Of a DNA stretch of 16,830 bases, positions 15,783-16,830 are shown one piece after another. Position numbers and translations under genes: made by a program. Below the pieces are notes generated by a model, which was given only the letters and a program-made list of their open reading frames with translations, did no database searches and was not told the origin of the DNA. This DNA is from DAOTTX01 sp034437515 (GTDB lineage: Bacteria; Chloroflexota; Anaerolineae; Aggregatilineales; Phototrophicaceae). The stretch is taken from positions 1 through 16,830 of the forward strand of contig DAOTTX010000184.1 in assembly GCA_034437515.1 (NCBI GenBank). The letters are read 5' to 3'. Numbering within the stretch: position 1 is the stretch's first letter; the number at the start of each line of letters is the position of its first letter.

Positions 15783-16736
15783 TTACCAGCGGTAATGCAC
15801 TTGTTCGTAGATGAAACGATCATAAATATCACGGATGCGGCGCATGGCCTCGTCGCTGAGTTCGGGCAGGTCGGCGGTGCCGGTGTTGTCCTTGACCTGT
15901 GCCGGGTTCTTGCCGCCAGGAATGGCACACGTCACCGCGTCGAACATCAGAATCCAGCGTAGCGCATATTGCGCCATCGTCACGTCCGGCGGCACCATCT
16001 GGGCAATCTCATCGACCGCCGTCAGCCCCTTGTCGAAATCTGTCACACCGGAGAACGTCTCACCGACATCGAAGGCGTCCCCCTGTTTGTTGAAGTTACG
16101 GTGATCGTCTTCGGGGAAGGTCGTCTCTCTAGTGATTTTGCCGGTTAGCAGACCGCTCGCCAGCGGCACCCGCGCCAGCACACCGACCTGCCGCCTCTCC
16201 GCCTCTTTGAAGAACAGATCTGCGGGGCGATGCCGGAACATATTGAAGATAATCTGCACGGATTGCAGGTTCGGGTATTCGATGGCCTTTAATGCCTCTT
16301 CGACCTTCTCCACGCTGACGCCGTAATATTGAATCTTGCCCGCATCAACCAGATCATCCAGCACGCCGAATACCTCCGGGCGGTAATAAACCTCGGTCGG
16401 TGGGCAGTGGAGCTGCACGAGGTCGAGCCGTTCGGTATCGAGGTTTTTCAGGCTGCGGTCGATAAACGCGGTCAGGTTCTCGCGGTTGTAACCCTCGGCG
16501 GTATGTGGATTCAAGCGGCGTCCGGCTTTGGTGGCGATTTAGATGGTTTCGTCGCGTTCGTCGCGCAAACGGGCGATCAGTCGTTCGCTGCGTCCGTCGC
16601 CGTAGACATCGGCGGTGTCAAAGAGGTTGATGCCCTCATCGACGGCGGTATGCAGTGCCGCCATCGCGTCGGCTTCGGTGACGGTGCCCCACGAGCCGCC
16701 GATGGCCCATGCGCCGAAGCTAAGAAGCCGTTTGAG
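15783..16736 (-). pseudogene. Aldo/keto reductase pseudogene (in-frame TAA, start lost)
   Basis: Reading from about 16730 downward, one frame gives an aldo/keto reductase: FGAWAIGGSWGTVTEADAM, then NLFDTADVYGDGRSERLIA with the catalytic Asp and Tyr. TAA follows at 16541-16539, then IATKAGRRLN with the catalytic Lys and LVQLHCPP with the catalytic His, and the frame continues to YRW and a stop at 15783. Relatives usually have an aromatic or aliphatic residue where the TAA falls (ETI-x-IATK), so a single change such as TAC or TAT to TAA explains it; no frameshift is needed. The first 10-15 residues (normally M...LG...V..L) and the start codon are missing and replaced by a tandem repeat. A TTG at 16514 could start only a fragment lacking Asp, Tyr and Lys. 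Family: NADPH-dependent carbonyl reductases, ion-channel-subunit-like. Substrate unknown. Confidence 0.85.
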
Positions 16737-16742
16737 AAGTAT

Positions 16743-16766
16743 TATTTCGGTAATTTCGGTAATTTT
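16743..16766. repeat. 9-bp tandem repeat (about 2.5 units)
   Basis: Units of the form TAATTTCGG repeat with a 9-base period: an imperfect TATTTCGG, a perfect unit, then TAATTTTTGG. The repeat is AT-rich, unlike its surroundings, and sits exactly where the start of the aldo/keto reductase gene should be. Confidence 0.5.
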
Positions 16767-16783
16767 TGGCCCTCATCCCCCGA

Positions 16784-16817
16784 CCCCTTCTCCCCAACGC
16801 TTCGCTGGGAGAAGGGG
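16784..16817. repeat. REP-like palindrome
   Basis: CCCCTTCTCCC (16784-16794) and GGGAGAAGGGG (16807-16817) form a perfect 11-bp stem around a 12-base loop, preceded by CCTCATCCCCCGA. This layout matches a repeat style (CCCTCAtCCCC..CCTTCTCCC..GGGAGAAGGGG) that I recall as dispersed in intergenic regions of many bacteria. Its copy number in this genome cannot be seen from the window. Confidence 0.6.
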
Positions 16818-16830
16818 AGAAAATCGTTCT

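Noticed and set aside
15783..16514. A 243-residue aldo/keto reductase starting at the TTG at 16514
   Set aside because: The TTG is an internal Leu codon. The fragment would lack the catalytic Asp, Tyr and Lys, and the matching upstream half is visible beyond the TAA.

Overview
The window is about 16.8 kb of GC-rich bacterial chromosome. It probably comes from Chloroflexota, Anaerolineae-like. That placement is an inference from protein style: a secreted SH3b plus WD40 protein, a pth-mfd pair and GC-rich intergenic palindromes. It does not rest on a marker-gene tree. Most of the window is housekeeping: a PcrA/UvrD helicase, the ribosome-associated GTPase TypA/BipA, the transcription-repair coupling factor Mfd and peptidyl-tRNA hydrolase. 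A GH15 glucoamylase/trehalase-type enzyme, a YbjN-like protein and a secreted beta-propeller protein lie among them.

Left edge (1-2379, + strand), accessory and broken: the 3' end of a brnT toxin gene overlaps an intact brnA antitoxin gene. Next comes a DUF4338/DruA-family gene that stops matching its family near 975. It runs directly into a PQQ-type sugar (sorbosone-like) dehydrogenase with a C-terminal cytochrome c domain that has lost its start and signal peptide. The junction looks like a deletion or recombination scar, or an assembly join.

Middle (2380-7581, - strand): pcrA abuts the dehydrogenase gene end to end. Upstream are the GH15 enzyme and a two-gene unit made of a 74-residue acidic, proline-rich protein and a YbjN-like protein. 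The two-gene unit has a good sigma70-type promoter. The pcrA/GH15 gap carries nested inverted repeats.

Right half (7582-15710): typA (+) has a GTG start and an extended -10 promoter, and three consecutive hairpins follow it. The secreted WD40 gene (+) comes next and converges on mfd (-). The pth gene lies just upstream of mfd on the same strand, a linkage also known in Firmicutes.

Right edge (15783-16830): an aldo/keto reductase (-) is a pseudogene with an in-frame TAA and a missing start. It is bordered by a short tandem repeat and a REP-like palindrome.

I found no convincing new multi-gene system. The best leads are the two decayed or fused loci at the edges, the small-protein/YbjN operon, the unnamed N-terminal domain of the secreted WD40 protein, and the structured intergenic regions. 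No tRNA, rRNA, CRISPR array or complete insertion sequence was seen.
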